Shown here: piece after piece, positions 35,081 through 43,475 of the stretch
How positions within the stretch are numbered: position 1 is the first letter of the stretch
How the letters are laid out: each line of letters begins with the position of its first letter
NCBI GenBank assembly: GCA_049194865.1
Contig: JBLZWL010000083.1
Location: 55,633-119,632, forward strand
Source of the DNA: Myxococcus terminator_A
Lineage (GTDB): Bacteria; Myxococcota; Myxococcia; Myxococcales; Myxococcaceae
Direction: 5' to 3'
Length of the DNA stretch: 64,000 bases
Program-made: the position numbers and the translations under genes
The notes under the pieces: model-generated
The model's input: the letters and a program-made list of their open reading frames with translations, nothing else
What the model was told of the DNA's origin: nothing
Database searches by the model: none

Positions 35081-37420
35081 CTACCCGCCGCGCACGCTGA
35101 TGCGATACGCGGTGCTGCTGGTGCACTTGCCGACCTGCTGGACCACCGTGAGGATGTCCGTGGCCACCAGGTCGCGGCTCAGCAGGATGACGTTGCCGCT
35201 GCCATCGCCGATCTCCTTGTTGCTGGCGTCATAGACTCGGATGCGCGCGCCGGGGATGGCCTGCGACACGATGACGAAGTGGGTGCCCGCGAGCGGCTGG
35301 AGGATGCGCGGCGCCTGCAGCTCCTTGCAGCTTCCCGCCGGAGGCGTCTGGTTCGGCGGTCCCGCCTGACACAGCTTCTGCTGCGCGACCAGGACCTCGC
35401 CGGAGTTCAGGGCCCGGCCCAGGGGCGTGGCGAAGTCGTAGTTCGGGAACCAGGAGATGGGCGTGGAGAAGCCGCCCGCGGAGCCCACACCCTGCACGTC
35501 GATGCTCGTGCGGGCGCCGTTCGTCAGCGAGCCCAGGCTCACCAGCTGCTGTCCCGCGAAGGTCTGCGGCGGGTCGAACGAGGGCGCGGGGATGCTCGCG
35601 GGCGCCTTCACGGCCTTCTGGGGCGCGGACTCCGGGCTCTTGTCGCCGCACAGGCTGATGGCCGCCTTGTACTCGTCGCCCACGACGAAGGGCGTCTTGC
35701 CCGGACGGATGGCCGTCCAGTCCGTGCTGGTCGACGACGACACCGCCGAGCCGCCGTTCACCGTGACGGTGAGCTTCGCGCCCGGGACGTGGCGCACGGA
35801 GATGACCTCCGCGCACTCGTAGATGAGCGCCGGGTCGATGACGGGTGCGGGCAGTCCCGCGGGGTAGTCGACCTTGTGGTCGCGGACCTTGATCTCCGGT
35901 GAAGGGCCGGAGACCGCCGCGCCGCTCTCCTGCCGAGCGGTGACCTTGTCGCCCGCGACCAGCGCCGGCACGTTGAACACCTCGTGGTCGGGGTTCCTGG
36001 CGATGAGCGAGCCCACGTCGGTGCCGTTGATGGTCAGCGTCACCTTCGCGTCGAGCACCGCGCCGCGCACCGCGACCTGCGTCGCGCAGCCATACAACGG
36101 GTCGATGACCACGGGCGGCGAGAGGTAGCCCGTGTCATCCGGGATGTTGCCGGGCACCGTGGTCCCCGTCGGCTTCGGCGCCTTGCAGGCCTTGCGCAGC
36201 GCATCCACGTGCGCGTTGAACTGCGAGCGGTTCGCGCCGTAAGGCGGCATCGTCCCGGGCAGCGGAGCGCTCACGGCCGTCTCGAGGACGACACCGCAGT
36301 AGCCGGGCAGCTCCTTGGAGAGCGCGGGGAAGCGGCGACCGGAGCCGCCCGCGCGGTGGCAGGTGTCGCAGCGGCCCTCGGAGGACACCGCCTCCAGCAG
36401 ATACGAGGGGCCCGGGTTCTGCGGCCAGTTCGGATGGACGATGGGCTCGTACCAGCCCGTCCCGAACAGGTCCAAGCCGATGAAGGGCGGCTTCTCGGGG
36501 TGGACGACGAAGGGATTCTCGCCCGCGTGGCAATCCGAGCAGGTGCCCTGGCCGTTGGCTTCGAGGGCATAGCCTCCGACGAAGTCCTTGATGTCCACCT
36601 GCACGTCTCGGATGAAGGTCTTGCTCGCGGGGTTGTCCCAGAAGCACGCCTTGTTGCTGAGCGTGCCGAGGCAGATGATGCCGAGCAGATCGATGGACTT
36701 GTCGTCACGCAGGTAGCGGGGCAGCGCGAGGCAGACGCCCGGCGGCTTGTCGCTGGTGTAGTGCATCAGCTCCGCCTTCTCGGAGGTGCTGATGAACTCG
36801 TCTTCGATGACGCCTCGGTTGACCCAGCCCGCGGAGAACATGGGCGGAGGAATGGGGACTCCCGCGGCGGCACACTCGCGGATGTAGGCGGCTCCGCTGT
36901 TCTCCGTGATGGAGAAGGTGGTGATGCCCTGGGCCTCCAGCTTCCGTGCGATGTCGGAGCCCACGCCCTTCGTCTCGTGCTGCTCGTCTCGCCCCACCTT
37001 CGAGGTGCTCAGGCGTTTGAGGTAGTGCGTGCGCAGGGCCCCGTTGAGGGCGCGGATGCGAGTGAAGTCCTCGGAGTGCAGGGTGTCGTTCAGCCAGTCG
37101 ATGTACAGCGCGTTGGCGAGGACCTGGTCCTCCACCTGACTGGTGATGACCTTGCGCGGGCCGTCGAGGTCGAGGCCACCTTTCTCCAGGGCCTGACGCC
37201 GCAAGGTCTCCAGGAATTCTTGCTGGGTGCGCCGCACCAGTCCGAGGTCGGCGGTGAGGACCTTTCCACCCTCGCCGATGAAGGCACCGTGGCCGTAGGT
37301 GACGACGCGCTCCTCGGTAGAGGGCTCCGGGCTCACGGGAGGCTCAGCGCTCTGGCAGCCGAAGAGGCTCACCGCCATGGCGACGGAGAGGACAAGGGTC
37401 AACCGCGGATTTCTACGCAT
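35081..37420 (-). CDS. Large di-haem cytochrome-c-type lipoprotein
   Basis: 779 residues from ATG 37420 (MRRNPRLTLVLSVAMAVSLFGCQS), which gives a lipoprotein signal with Cys near 22; an ATG at 37462 would add 14 residues. Two c-type haem motifs are present, CSDCH (about residue 292) and CDTCH (about 350). The C-terminal half (about residue 430 onward) has three similar segments of ~100 residues beginning with proline-rich linkers and a Cys (YGCATQVAVRG, YECAEVISVRH, and QQLVSLGS without Cys), probably Ig-like beta modules. It likely acts in the periplasm or at the outer membrane in electron transfer or as a surface protein. No close family recognised. Confidence 0.75.
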   Translation of the reverse strand: MRRNPRLTLVLSVAMAVSLFGCQSAEPPVSPEPSTEERVVTYGHGAFIGEGGKVLTADLGLVRRTQQEFLETLRRQALEKGGLDLDGPRKVITSQVEDQVLANALYIDWLNDTLHSEDFTRIRALNGALRTHYLKRLSTSKVGRDEQHETKGVGSDIARKLEAQGITTFSITENSGAAYIRECAAAGVPIPPPMFSAGWVNRGVIEDEFISTSEKAELMHYTSDKPPGVCLALPRYLRDDKSIDLLGIICLGTLSNKACFWDNPASKTFIRDVQVDIKDFVGGYALEANGQGTCSDCHAGENPFVVHPEKPPFIGLDLFGTGWYEPIVHPNWPQNPGPSYLLEAVSSEGRCDTCHRAGGSGRRFPALSKELPGYCGVVLETAVSAPLPGTMPPYGANRSQFNAHVDALRKACKAPKPTGTTVPGNIPDDTGYLSPPVVIDPLYGCATQVAVRGAVLDAKVTLTINGTDVGSLIARNPDHEVFNVPALVAGDKVTARQESGAAVSGPSPEIKVRDHKVDYPAGLPAPVIDPALIYECAEVISVRHVPGAKLTVTVNGGSAVSSSTSTDWTAIRPGKTPFVVGDEYKAAISLCGDKSPESAPQKAVKAPASIPAPSFDPPQTFAGQQLVSLGSLTNGARTSIDVQGVGSAGGFSTPISWFPNYDFATPLGRALNSGEVLVAQQKLCQAGPPNQTPPAGSCKELQAPRILQPLAGTHFVIVSQAIPGARIRVYDASNKEIGDGSGNVILLSRDLVATDILTVVQQVGKCTSSTAYRISVRGG

Positions 37421-37667
37421 GGGTCGTCCAGGGGAAGGAGGTGCGACAACGACAGACGGCACTCCCGAGCGGCGGAGCTGGCTGCGAATTCCGAGGCCTG
37501 CCCTGGCTGAACGGCACTGCCCCCTTTTCTTCCCTCACCGCGTTTCGTCGCGGCGACCTGGTCGCTGGTCAGCCCACCGTCCAGTCGTGCGGGAAGCCCG
37601 GAGCCCTGGTGGGGACTTGTGACCCTGCTCCCTGGCGCACAGCGTGTCCTCCAGAGGAGGTGTGCCC

Positions 37668-38783
37668 ATGGCTCAGCGTGGCTCGCGGCGGATTCGTTAT
37701 GCGGTGGTGGGAGCGGGGAATCTGGCGCAGGTGGCCATCCTCCCGGCGTTCCAGAACGCGGGAGAGAATTCCGAGCTGGTGGCCATCTTCTCGTCGGACC
37801 GAACGAAGCGTGAGGCACTGCGCAAGCAGTACGGTGTTGAACACTGCGCGGGCTACGAGGACTTCGAGCAGGTCTGCCGGGATGCGGAGGTCGACGCCGT
37901 CTACATCGTGTTGCCCAACACGCTGCACCGCGAGTTCACCGAGCGCTCCGCTCGGGCGGGGTTGCATGTGTTGTGCGAGAAGCCGATGGCGACGACGGTG
38001 GAGGACTGCGAGGCGATGATTCGCGTCGCGGACGAGCATGACGTCCGGTTGATGGTCGCCTACCGGCTCCACTTCGAGGAGGCGAACCTGCGAGCCATCG
38101 AGCTGTTGCGCTCGGGCAAGCTGGGCGAGCCTCGGATGTTCTCCGCGGTGATGACGCAGCAGGTGCGCTCGGGAGACACGCGCACGCGCGCCGACGTGGG
38201 GGGCGGGGCCTTGCTCGACGAGGGGCCGTATCCCATCAACGCCGCGCGCTACCTCTTCGGGGCCGAACCCACGGAGGTGGTGTGCTTCACGCAGGAGGAC
38301 CCTGACGCGCGCTTCAAGGGCGTTGACGGCACGGCGTTCGCGTTGCTGCGCTTCTCCGAGGGGCGGATGGGCCAGTTCGGCATCAGCCACGCCGCGTCCG
38401 CGGTCTCCAGCTACCGGGTCATCTGCTCGAAGGGCGACCTGCGCGCGGACCCGGGGTTCGGGTACGACTCCGAGCGCAAGCACTTCATCACCGTCGATGG
38501 GAAGACGGAGGAGCGGACCTTCGCGAAGCAGGACCAGTTCGCGCCGGAGTTGCTCTACTTCTCACGGTGCATCCTGGAGAACCGCGAGCCCGAGCCGTCG
38601 GGCTGGGAGGGGCTGGCGGACCTCCGGGTGATTGTCGCGCTCCAGGAGTCCGCGCGCACGGGGCAGGCCGTGAAGCTGGAGCCCTTCGAGCGGCGCCAGC
38701 GGCCGTCCATCGACCAGCTCAGCGTCCGCCCGGCCATCGAGCCGCCGGAGCCGGTGAACGCGCCGTCGCCCACGGTGGAGTGA
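37668..38783 (+). CDS. Gfo/Idh/MocA-family NAD(P)-dependent oxidoreductase
   Basis: 371 residues. ATG 37668 follows AGGAGG (37655-37660) by seven bases, so it is preferred over the in-frame upstream ATG at 37644. The N-terminal Rossmann fold is IRYAVVGAGNLAQVAILPAF; the active-site motif LCEKPMA gives the catalytic Lys; GGGALLDEGPYPINAARYLFG is the conserved substrate-domain segment. It resembles glucose-fructose oxidoreductases and sugar-inositol dehydrogenases. A cytoplasmic sugar-derivative dehydrogenase of unknown substrate. The C-terminal ~25 residues (proline-rich) look disordered. Confidence 0.9.
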   Translation: MAQRGSRRIRYAVVGAGNLAQVAILPAFQNAGENSELVAIFSSDRTKREALRKQYGVEHCAGYEDFEQVCRDAEVDAVYIVLPNTLHREFTERSARAGLHVLCEKPMATTVEDCEAMIRVADEHDVRLMVAYRLHFEEANLRAIELLRSGKLGEPRMFSAVMTQQVRSGDTRTRADVGGGALLDEGPYPINAARYLFGAEPTEVVCFTQEDPDARFKGVDGTAFALLRFSEGRMGQFGISHAASAVSSYRVICSKGDLRADPGFGYDSERKHFITVDGKTEERTFAKQDQFAPELLYFSRCILENREPEPSGWEGLADLRVIVALQESARTGQAVKLEPFERRQRPSIDQLSVRPAIEPPEPVNAPSPTVE

Positions 38784-38798
38784 GCTGAAGCGTGTGGC

Positions 38799-39728
38799 TC
38801 ACCCCGCCGCGAGTCGGCGGGGCGCGAGTCCCTCCAGGGCTGTCGCCAGGCGATGCGCGGCCTCGCTGGCTTCTCGTCGCCAGGCGATGCGCCAGGAGCG
38901 CTGGAGTGGCCCTGACGCGAGCCGCTTCGCGACCAGGTCTCCCTTGCCGAGGTGCGGCCCTGCGATCCACTCCGAGATGACGGCGACGCCCAGGCCGGCG
39001 CGCGTGAGGTCGAACATCGCCTCCGTCAGCGGGAGTCGCTCGTAGCGCAGGCGGGGCCGCTCCCGGCCGAAGACCTGGGTGATGAACCAGTGGGCCTCCG
39101 CGGGCGGCGTCTGGGAGGTGAGCAGGGTGTGCTCGCGCAGGTCATCGCGCGTGAGCGTCTTGCGTCCCGCGAGCGGATGGGATGAGGACACGACGAAGAC
39201 GATCTCATCGGAGAAGAGCTTGCGAGCCCCGAGCGTGGCGCGCGGGATGGTCGCCTGGGTGAGGAGGGCGACGTCGATGTCTCCCGCTTCGAGGGCCGGG
39301 ATGGGGTTGCGCGTGTGCTCCACGGCGAGGACGACCTCGAGCCCCGGCATGCTCCTGCGCAGGTCGACGAGCAGGGAGGGGAGCCAGTGGTACGCGGTGT
39401 AGCACTCGCACACGAGTCGCAGGCGGACGGGTGGGGTGGCGGGAGTGAGGACAGAGCGCTCCAGGTCGCCCAGTTCGAGGAGCAATCGCGTGGCGCCGGT
39501 GACGAGCTGCCTGCCCGCGTCGGTGGGGACGAGTCCGCGGTGTGTGCGGTCGAAGAGGCGGGTGCCGAGCTTGTCTTCCGCGAGCAGCAGGGCGCGGCTG
39601 ACCGCTGGCTGGGTGAGGTGGAGCAGGGTGGCGGCCTGTGCTGTCGTTCCCGCCGAGGCCAGGGCGACGACGACTCGCAGGTCCTTGATGTCGAGGCGGG
39701 TGTTGGGCGGGCCGGCAATGTCGCTCAT
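38799..39728 (-). CDS. LysR-family transcriptional regulator (MetR-like)
   Basis: 309 residues. The helix-turn-helix region is TAQAATLLHLTQPAVSRALLLAEDKLGTRLFDRTHRGL, followed by a full-length effector domain. It is divergent from a glutathione S-transferase gene, with a long interrupted palindrome between them. A compact GC hairpin (38802-38822) lies in its last codons and may also serve to terminate the convergent oxidoreductase transcript. Likely controls the GST gene; inducer unknown. Confidence 0.92.
   Translation of the reverse strand: MSDIAGPPNTRLDIKDLRVVVALASAGTTAQAATLLHLTQPAVSRALLLAEDKLGTRLFDRTHRGLVPTDAGRQLVTGATRLLLELGDLERSVLTPATPPVRLRLVCECYTAYHWLPSLLVDLRRSMPGLEVVLAVEHTRNPIPALEAGDIDVALLTQATIPRATLGARKLFSDEIVFVVSSSHPLAGRKTLTRDDLREHTLLTSQTPPAEAHWFITQVFGRERPRLRYERLPLTEAMFDLTRAGLGVAVISEWIAGPHLGKGDLVAKRLASGPLQRSWRIAWRREASEAAHRLATALEGLAPRRLAAG
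38802..38822 (+). terminator. GC hairpin after the Gfo/Idh/MocA gene
   Basis: CCCCGCCG-cgagt-CGGCGGGG is a perfect 8-bp stem with a 5-base loop, 18 bp after the + strand stop codon. There is no T-run, so termination would be weak or Rho-assisted. It overlaps the last codons of the convergent LysR gene. Confidence 0.4.
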
Positions 39729-39736
39729 GCATCGAG

Positions 39737-39766
39737 CCTATGCGAACGATGCGTTGGACGCATAGG
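39737..39766. promoter_or_regulatory. Interrupted palindrome between LysR and GST genes, candidate LysR operator
   Basis: CCTATGCG (39737-39744) and CGCATAGG (39759-39766) form an exact 8-bp inverted repeat with 14 bases between, 30 bp overall. It sits 8 bp upstream of the LysR start. The spacing and divergent setting suit a LysR dimer site. Confidence 0.45.
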
Positions 39767-39832
39767 GGGGCGAGGACCAGAGTCATCGGCGTTCCCAGAG
39801 GGGAACGTGCTCGATGTCCTGGAGGAATGACC

Positions 39833-40471
39833 ATGCAGCTCTACTTCTCACCGCTGTCCTGCTCGCTGGCGACCCGCATCTCCCTCTACGAAGCCGGTGC
39901 GGAGGCCTCGTTCGTGGAGGTGGACCCCAAGACGAAGCGCACTCAGGACGGTCAGGACTACCGGGAGATCAACCCGCTGGGCTCCGTGCCGACCATCCGG
40001 ACGGATGAGGGCGACATCCTCACGGAGAGCGCCGCCATCCTCCAGCACGTCGCGGGCCGCTGGCCGGAGGCGAAGCTCGCTCCAACGGAGCGCAAGGCCC
40101 TTGCGCGGCTCCAGCAATGGCTGTGCTTCATCGGCACGGAGCTGCACAAGGCGGTCTTCACGCCGCTGCTGGACGCCACGGCTCCGGAAGGAGCGAAGTC
40201 CTATGCGCTGGGGAAGGCGACCTCGCGGATGGACTTGCTGGAGAAGCACCTGCGTGGTCGGGAGTTCCTGCTGGAAGAGTTCAGCGTCGCCGACGCCTAC
40301 CTGGTCGCCGTGCTGGGCTGGTGCGTGGCGACCCCCGTGGACCTGAACAAGTGGCCGTCGCTGGTGGCCTACGTCTCGCGCCTCCGGGAGCGGCCGAGCA
40401 TCGCGCAGGCGTTCCGGGAGGAGCGGACGCTCTACGCGGAGTACCAGGCGCGATACCCGAAGAAGGCGTGA
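39833..40471 (+). CDS. Glutathione S-transferase
   Basis: 212 residues. ATG 39833 is chosen: GGAGGA (39821-39826) is six bases upstream; ATG 39827 would overlap it. MQLYFSPLSCSLATRISLYEAG is the thioredoxin-fold N-terminus with the SPLSCS active-site segment. NPLGSVPTIRTDEGDILTESAAILQHV contains the cis-Pro and the E-S glutathione-binding pair. The C-terminal all-alpha domain is complete. It conjugates or reduces electrophiles with glutathione in the cytoplasm, probably under the divergent LysR regulator. Confidence 0.92.
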   Translation: MQLYFSPLSCSLATRISLYEAGAEASFVEVDPKTKRTQDGQDYREINPLGSVPTIRTDEGDILTESAAILQHVAGRWPEAKLAPTERKALARLQQWLCFIGTELHKAVFTPLLDATAPEGAKSYALGKATSRMDLLEKHLRGREFLLEEFSVADAYLVAVLGWCVATPVDLNKWPSLVAYVSRLRERPSIAQAFREERTLYAEYQARYPKKA

Positions 40472-40485
40472 GAAGACGTGCCACC

Positions 40486-40518
40486 CACGGAGGAGCGCGG
40501 AGACTCCGAGGCTCCGTG
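40486..40518. terminator. Hairpin between convergent genes
   Basis: CACGGAG and CTCCGTG pair around a 19-base inner region that can itself fold. It lies between the GST stop (40471) and the convergent stop at 40532. It lacks a T-run. Confidence 0.3.
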
Positions 40519-40531
40519 CTCCCTTCGATGG

Positions 40532-41116
40532 CTACTCATGGTCCAGGCGAAAGGTCGATTCGATCCACGCCTCGATCTCCTGGTGACTGGCGGAAGGCCC
40601 CGGTGTGAGAGGGCGACCCAGGTGCTGTTCTCGCGTGTGGGCGATGGCCTTGGAGTGGTCCTGGGCGCTCGTCAGGTGGCCCGCGTCGAAAGTCAGCTCG
40701 TGGACCTCGCGGAACTTCCAGGCGGGCGCGAAGCCCATGTGGACCGCCAGCTCACGGATGAAGCCGGTGCCGATGAGCAGGTTCCCCGTGAAGGTGACTC
40801 GCGCATGGCGTGGCTCGTACACGGCGCACTCGTCATATGCCGGGTCATACCGGGGCGCGTTGCCGAACAAGGGAGCGCCTTTCCCGTCCCGGACGGACGG
40901 CTGGTCGTCCGGGTGCACTCCGATATGAAGCCTCTCGAGGAACAGCCGTTCCTCGGAGACGCGGTAGATGCAGAAGAAGCCGCGCCAGCATGCGGTCGAC
41001 ATTCCGACGGGCTTGAGTCCGTGCTGGTTGGGCACGAAGAGCTCGGTGCCCTTCACTCCGGCGAGGTTGAAGGTCTGGTCGCGATAGAGGACCGTGTCGC
41101 TGATCTGGGCGGTCAA
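40532..41116 (-). CDS. Conserved hypothetical protein next to the IS element
   Basis: About 194 residues if translation starts at TTG 41116, which has GGAG eight bases upstream and begins the plausible sequence TAQISDTVLYRDQTFNLAGVKG. The frame stays open into the adjacent IS element, but those upstream codons belong to IS DNA and are not part of the gene. I recognise no family; the protein is soluble, with several Trp/Cys/His (CWRGFFCIYR, HELTFDAGHL). The IS lies 62 bp upstream of this start and may have cut it off from its promoter, or supplied a new one. Confidence 0.55.
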   Translation of the reverse strand: MTAQISDTVLYRDQTFNLAGVKGTELFVPNQHGLKPVGMSTACWRGFFCIYRVSEERLFLERLHIGVHPDDQPSVRDGKGAPLFGNAPRYDPAYDECAVYEPRHARVTFTGNLLIGTGFIRELAVHMGFAPAWKFREVHELTFDAGHLTSAQDHSKAIAHTREQHLGRPLTPGPSASHQEIEAWIESTFRLDHE

Positions 41117-41180
41117 GGGCTGTTCTCCGGAGACGACGCCAGGGGAGGCTGGCGCGTCGGCCCCTGACTCCCCCAGCTTA

Positions 41181-42081
41181 GAACCTATTTCGGTAGGAGC
41201 GCGTGGAACCAGGTGATGATGCCGAGCGCGAAGTGCAGCATTCCCAGGTAGGTGTCCTCGCGCTTCTCCCACCGCACCAGCAGCCGACGGAAGCGGTTCA
41301 GCCAGGAGTGCCCGCGCTCCACCATCCACCGTCGTGCTTTCTTCCGAGAATTGCTTGTCCTGGTGCGCACGCCGCGCCCGCGTCGAGGCAGGTGCAGCGT
41401 GAAGTGGAACTCTTCCGCCAGCTGGCGCACCACGTCGTAGTCATAGCCTCTGTCCACCCAGAGGTGCTGACGTGCGGATTCAGTGGGCGTGGGCCTGGCG
41501 ACTGGGATGGATTCGAGCGTGGTGCGCGCCAGCTTGAAATCGTTCGTGTTGGCGCCACCGACCGCGAGGCCGAGGGGGGCGCCCCGCGAGTCCGTCAGCA
41601 GGCTCTTCTTGGTTCCTGTTTTCGCTCTGTCGGTGGGGTTGGGGCCGGTTTTTTCCCCCACCCAGCGGTGCCTTCCCCATCGCCCCATCCAATGCCAACC
41701 AACTCCAGTTGATGCGCGCCAGGCCGTCGTAGGCCAGCAGCCCCTGCCGCCAGAATTCTCGAAAGACACCGGCGGCCAGCCATTCGCGGAAGCGCCGGTA
41801 GGCGGAAGAGGGGTGGCATAGGCCGGTGGCCTGAAGGGCGCCCCACTGCATGCCTGTACGCAGCACCAGGAGGATGGCGTCCATGGCCAGCCTGTCGGGC
41901 ACTCGCGGGTTGTGGCATCCCAGCGGATGAGTAGGCCGGCGGGGAAGCAACGGCTCCAGCTTCGCCCACAGCTCGTCCGGCATCCTCCAACCATCGTCCT
42001 TCTTCACCAGCCCCATACGTCTGCCCTCCTGCCGTCAGAACGCAGCAGGCTGGCCGACTTCTTCCCTACCGAAATAGGCTC
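41181..42081 (-). mobile_element. IS5-family (IS427-group-like) insertion sequence, 901 bp
   Basis: Terminal inverted repeats GA(A/G)CCTATTTCGGTAGG occur at both ends (41181-41197 and, inverted, 42065-42081), 17 bp with one mismatch. They are bordered by a 3-bp target duplication TTA (41178-41180 and 42082-42084), the TNA type known for the IS427 group. One split transposase gene fills the element. Size and layout fit a complete copy. Confidence 0.92.
41185..42016 (-). CDS. IS5-family DDE transposase, two overlapping frames joined by a +1 shift
   Basis: Frame A starts at ATG 42016 (MGLVKKDDGWRMPDELWAKLEPLLP) and carries the first catalytic Asp in LALDGAMGKAP. Frame B ends at 41185 and carries the rest: GPNPTDRAKTGTKKSLL, the second Asp in WVDRGYDYD, and the Glu in KREDTYLGMLHFA. 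Joining needs a +1 (or -2) shift at the coding-strand run G5A6 near 41651-41661, giving PLGGEKTGPNP as in intact relatives. This can be programmed frameshifting or a one-base mutation. The joined protein is about 277 residues, normal for the family. Confidence 0.88.
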
Positions 42082-42107
42082 TTAGCGCTCCTGACCTCCA
42101 GCAGTCG

Positions 42108-42644
42108 TCACCCGCTCATGCAGTCGAGCAGCACCTGCGTGCGGTAGGGCTTGTCCCGTTGAGGCGGCTCCGGCATCAGGACCGTGCGAGCACATGGCAC
42201 CACGAAGCGGTGGTGCAGCAGGGCCGATGCTGTCTCCGTGGCCCGCTCGTAGTTGGACCACTCCAACGTCATGACACAAGTCCGTGTCCTGCAATCGACG
42301 CCCAGCACGGAGAACGGTCGGCGTGTGCGCAGCGTGTCCAGGTCGGCGCGGAGCCCCGTCGCGGTGGGCACGGCCCAGCCGGGTTGGATGGGCTGCATGC
42401 CGTGGCGCTGGAGCTCGCCCTCGTATTCGGCGAGCACCCGCCGCTGCTCCTCGGCGGGGTCCACCGGGGCCGGCGGAGAAGGTCGCACGGTGACTTCCTG
42501 CTGGAGCGCGGGCGGTGCCGCGTCGGGGTGGCTCACGCCGGAAGTGGAGCGGAGGGTGAGCGTGGCTCCCGCCGCGCCGACGGCACATGCCGCCAGCGCG
42601 AGGAGCACGCGTCCGGAAAGGAAGGGGACGGTGCGAGTCTTCAT
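42108..42644 (-). CDS. Secreted/membrane-anchored hypothetical protein
   Basis: 178 residues. MKTRTVPFLSGRVLLALAACAVGAAGATLTL is an N-terminal signal or anchor segment, followed by a Pro/Ala-rich linker (to about residue 65). The compact C-terminal domain has four Cys (VDCRTRTC, VPCAR, LLDCMSG) suggesting two disulfides. I recognise no family. It lies 15 bp downstream of the next small secreted gene on the same strand, so they are probably one operon. The IS element ends 26 bp beyond its stop. Confidence 0.65.
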   Translation of the reverse strand: MKTRTVPFLSGRVLLALAACAVGAAGATLTLRSTSGVSHPDAAPPALQQEVTVRPSPPAPVDPAEEQRRVLAEYEGELQRHGMQPIQPGWAVPTATGLRADLDTLRTRRPFSVLGVDCRTRTCVMTLEWSNYERATETASALLHHRFVVPCARTVLMPEPPQRDKPYRTQVLLDCMSG

Positions 42645-42659
42645 GGCCGGGCCCTCAAC

Positions 42660-43196
42660 TCACGGCGTGTAGAGGGTGTAGCCCACCGACGAGGTGAACC
42701 CGACGTCGCCACGGCCCGGGAGCTGGATGAGGACGTAGGGATAGTCCCACGGCGCCGTCCGCCAGAAGTACAGCGCGTCCACGCCCGAGCCGCTCGTCAT
42801 GGTCACGTTGTAATAGCCCGTTGCCGCGCTGCGCACGGCGTTGCCGCAGCGGCCTCCCGTGGCCCATTTCCAGGAAGTGCAGGCCATCGCATAGACGTCG
42901 TGGCCGCTGTGGCCGTCGAACCCCTGGACGTTGACCTGGTAGATGTTGTTCATCGCGAACGTCGTGTCCGTCACCACGGGGCAGCGCAGGTCGATCCACT
43001 GCCAGTTGATGCCTTCCGACCGGTTGCGCACGCCGTGCGACGTCCCGTCGAAGTCCGCCTCGGGCCGGTCCTCGGTGCTCTGGAAGCAGGCGAAGGTGGA
43101 GGTCATTCGCTCGGCGGCGACGGCCGAAGCAAAGGGGGCCAGCAGGAGCGCGGGCAGCAGCGCGGAGAACAGCGCGCGAAGCGAGGTCTTCTTCAT
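42660..43196 (-). CDS. Secreted hypothetical protein
   Basis: 178 residues from ATG 43196. MKKTSLRALFSALLPALLLAPFASAVAAERM is a standard Sec signal peptide. The long open frame upstream to 43850 is antisense to another gene and is not used. The mature domain has four Cys (FACFQ, RCPVV, ACTSW, RCGNA) and many Trp/Tyr, suggesting a small beta-rich extracellular protein. No family recognised. First gene of a pair with the protein encoded at 42108-42644. Confidence 0.65.
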   Translation of the reverse strand: MKKTSLRALFSALLPALLLAPFASAVAAERMTSTFACFQSTEDRPEADFDGTSHGVRNRSEGINWQWIDLRCPVVTDTTFAMNNIYQVNVQGFDGHSGHDVYAMACTSWKWATGGRCGNAVRSAATGYYNVTMTSGSGVDALYFWRTAPWDYPYVLIQLPGRGDVGFTSSVGYTLYTP

Positions 43197-43334
43197 GTTC
43201 AGCGGGTCCTTTTTCACAAGAAGCACCGTCTTGGTGCCCAGGACCGCATGTGCAACGCGAATGCCGTTCATTCCGCCCAGGTCGCTCAAAGGCAAGCAGC
43301 TGAAAGCACTGTGTCCCGCATCCCGTCGGCGCCT

Positions 43335-43369
43335 GACACAGGTGTGCCAGGTGTGCCAGTCGCTGTGTC
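43335..43369. repeat. Direct and inverted repeats in a divergent intergenic region
   Basis: Within the 279 bp between the secreted protein gene and the next + strand gene, GACACAG (43335-43341) is mirrored by CTGTGTC (43363-43369). Between them GGTGTGCCA occurs twice in tandem (43341-43358). Such an array may bind a regulator; nothing more can be said. Confidence 0.35.
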
Positions 43370-43475
43370 GCCAGGGCTGGCGAACGGAAGGGGGGCCGCG
43401 CGCCCGGCTGCTCCACGTCACATCCCGACGAAGGGGACTCCTGCCTCGTGGAGACCAGACCTCGGGAGGGCCGAC

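Noticed and set aside
35984..37510. 508-codon + strand open frame opposite the di-haem lipoprotein
   Set aside because: The opposite strand has a signal peptide and two CxxCH motifs; this frame has neither motif nor start context.
41116..41329. N-terminal extension of the hypothetical gene into the IS element
   Set aside because: Those codons lie inside the IS ends (41181 onward) and are IS sequence read in another frame; they are not part of the gene.
41651..41661. A-AAA-AAC heptamer as a -1 frameshift site in the IS5 transposase
   Set aside because: The downstream transposase frame is +1 (or -2) relative to the upstream one, so a -1 slip would not reach it.
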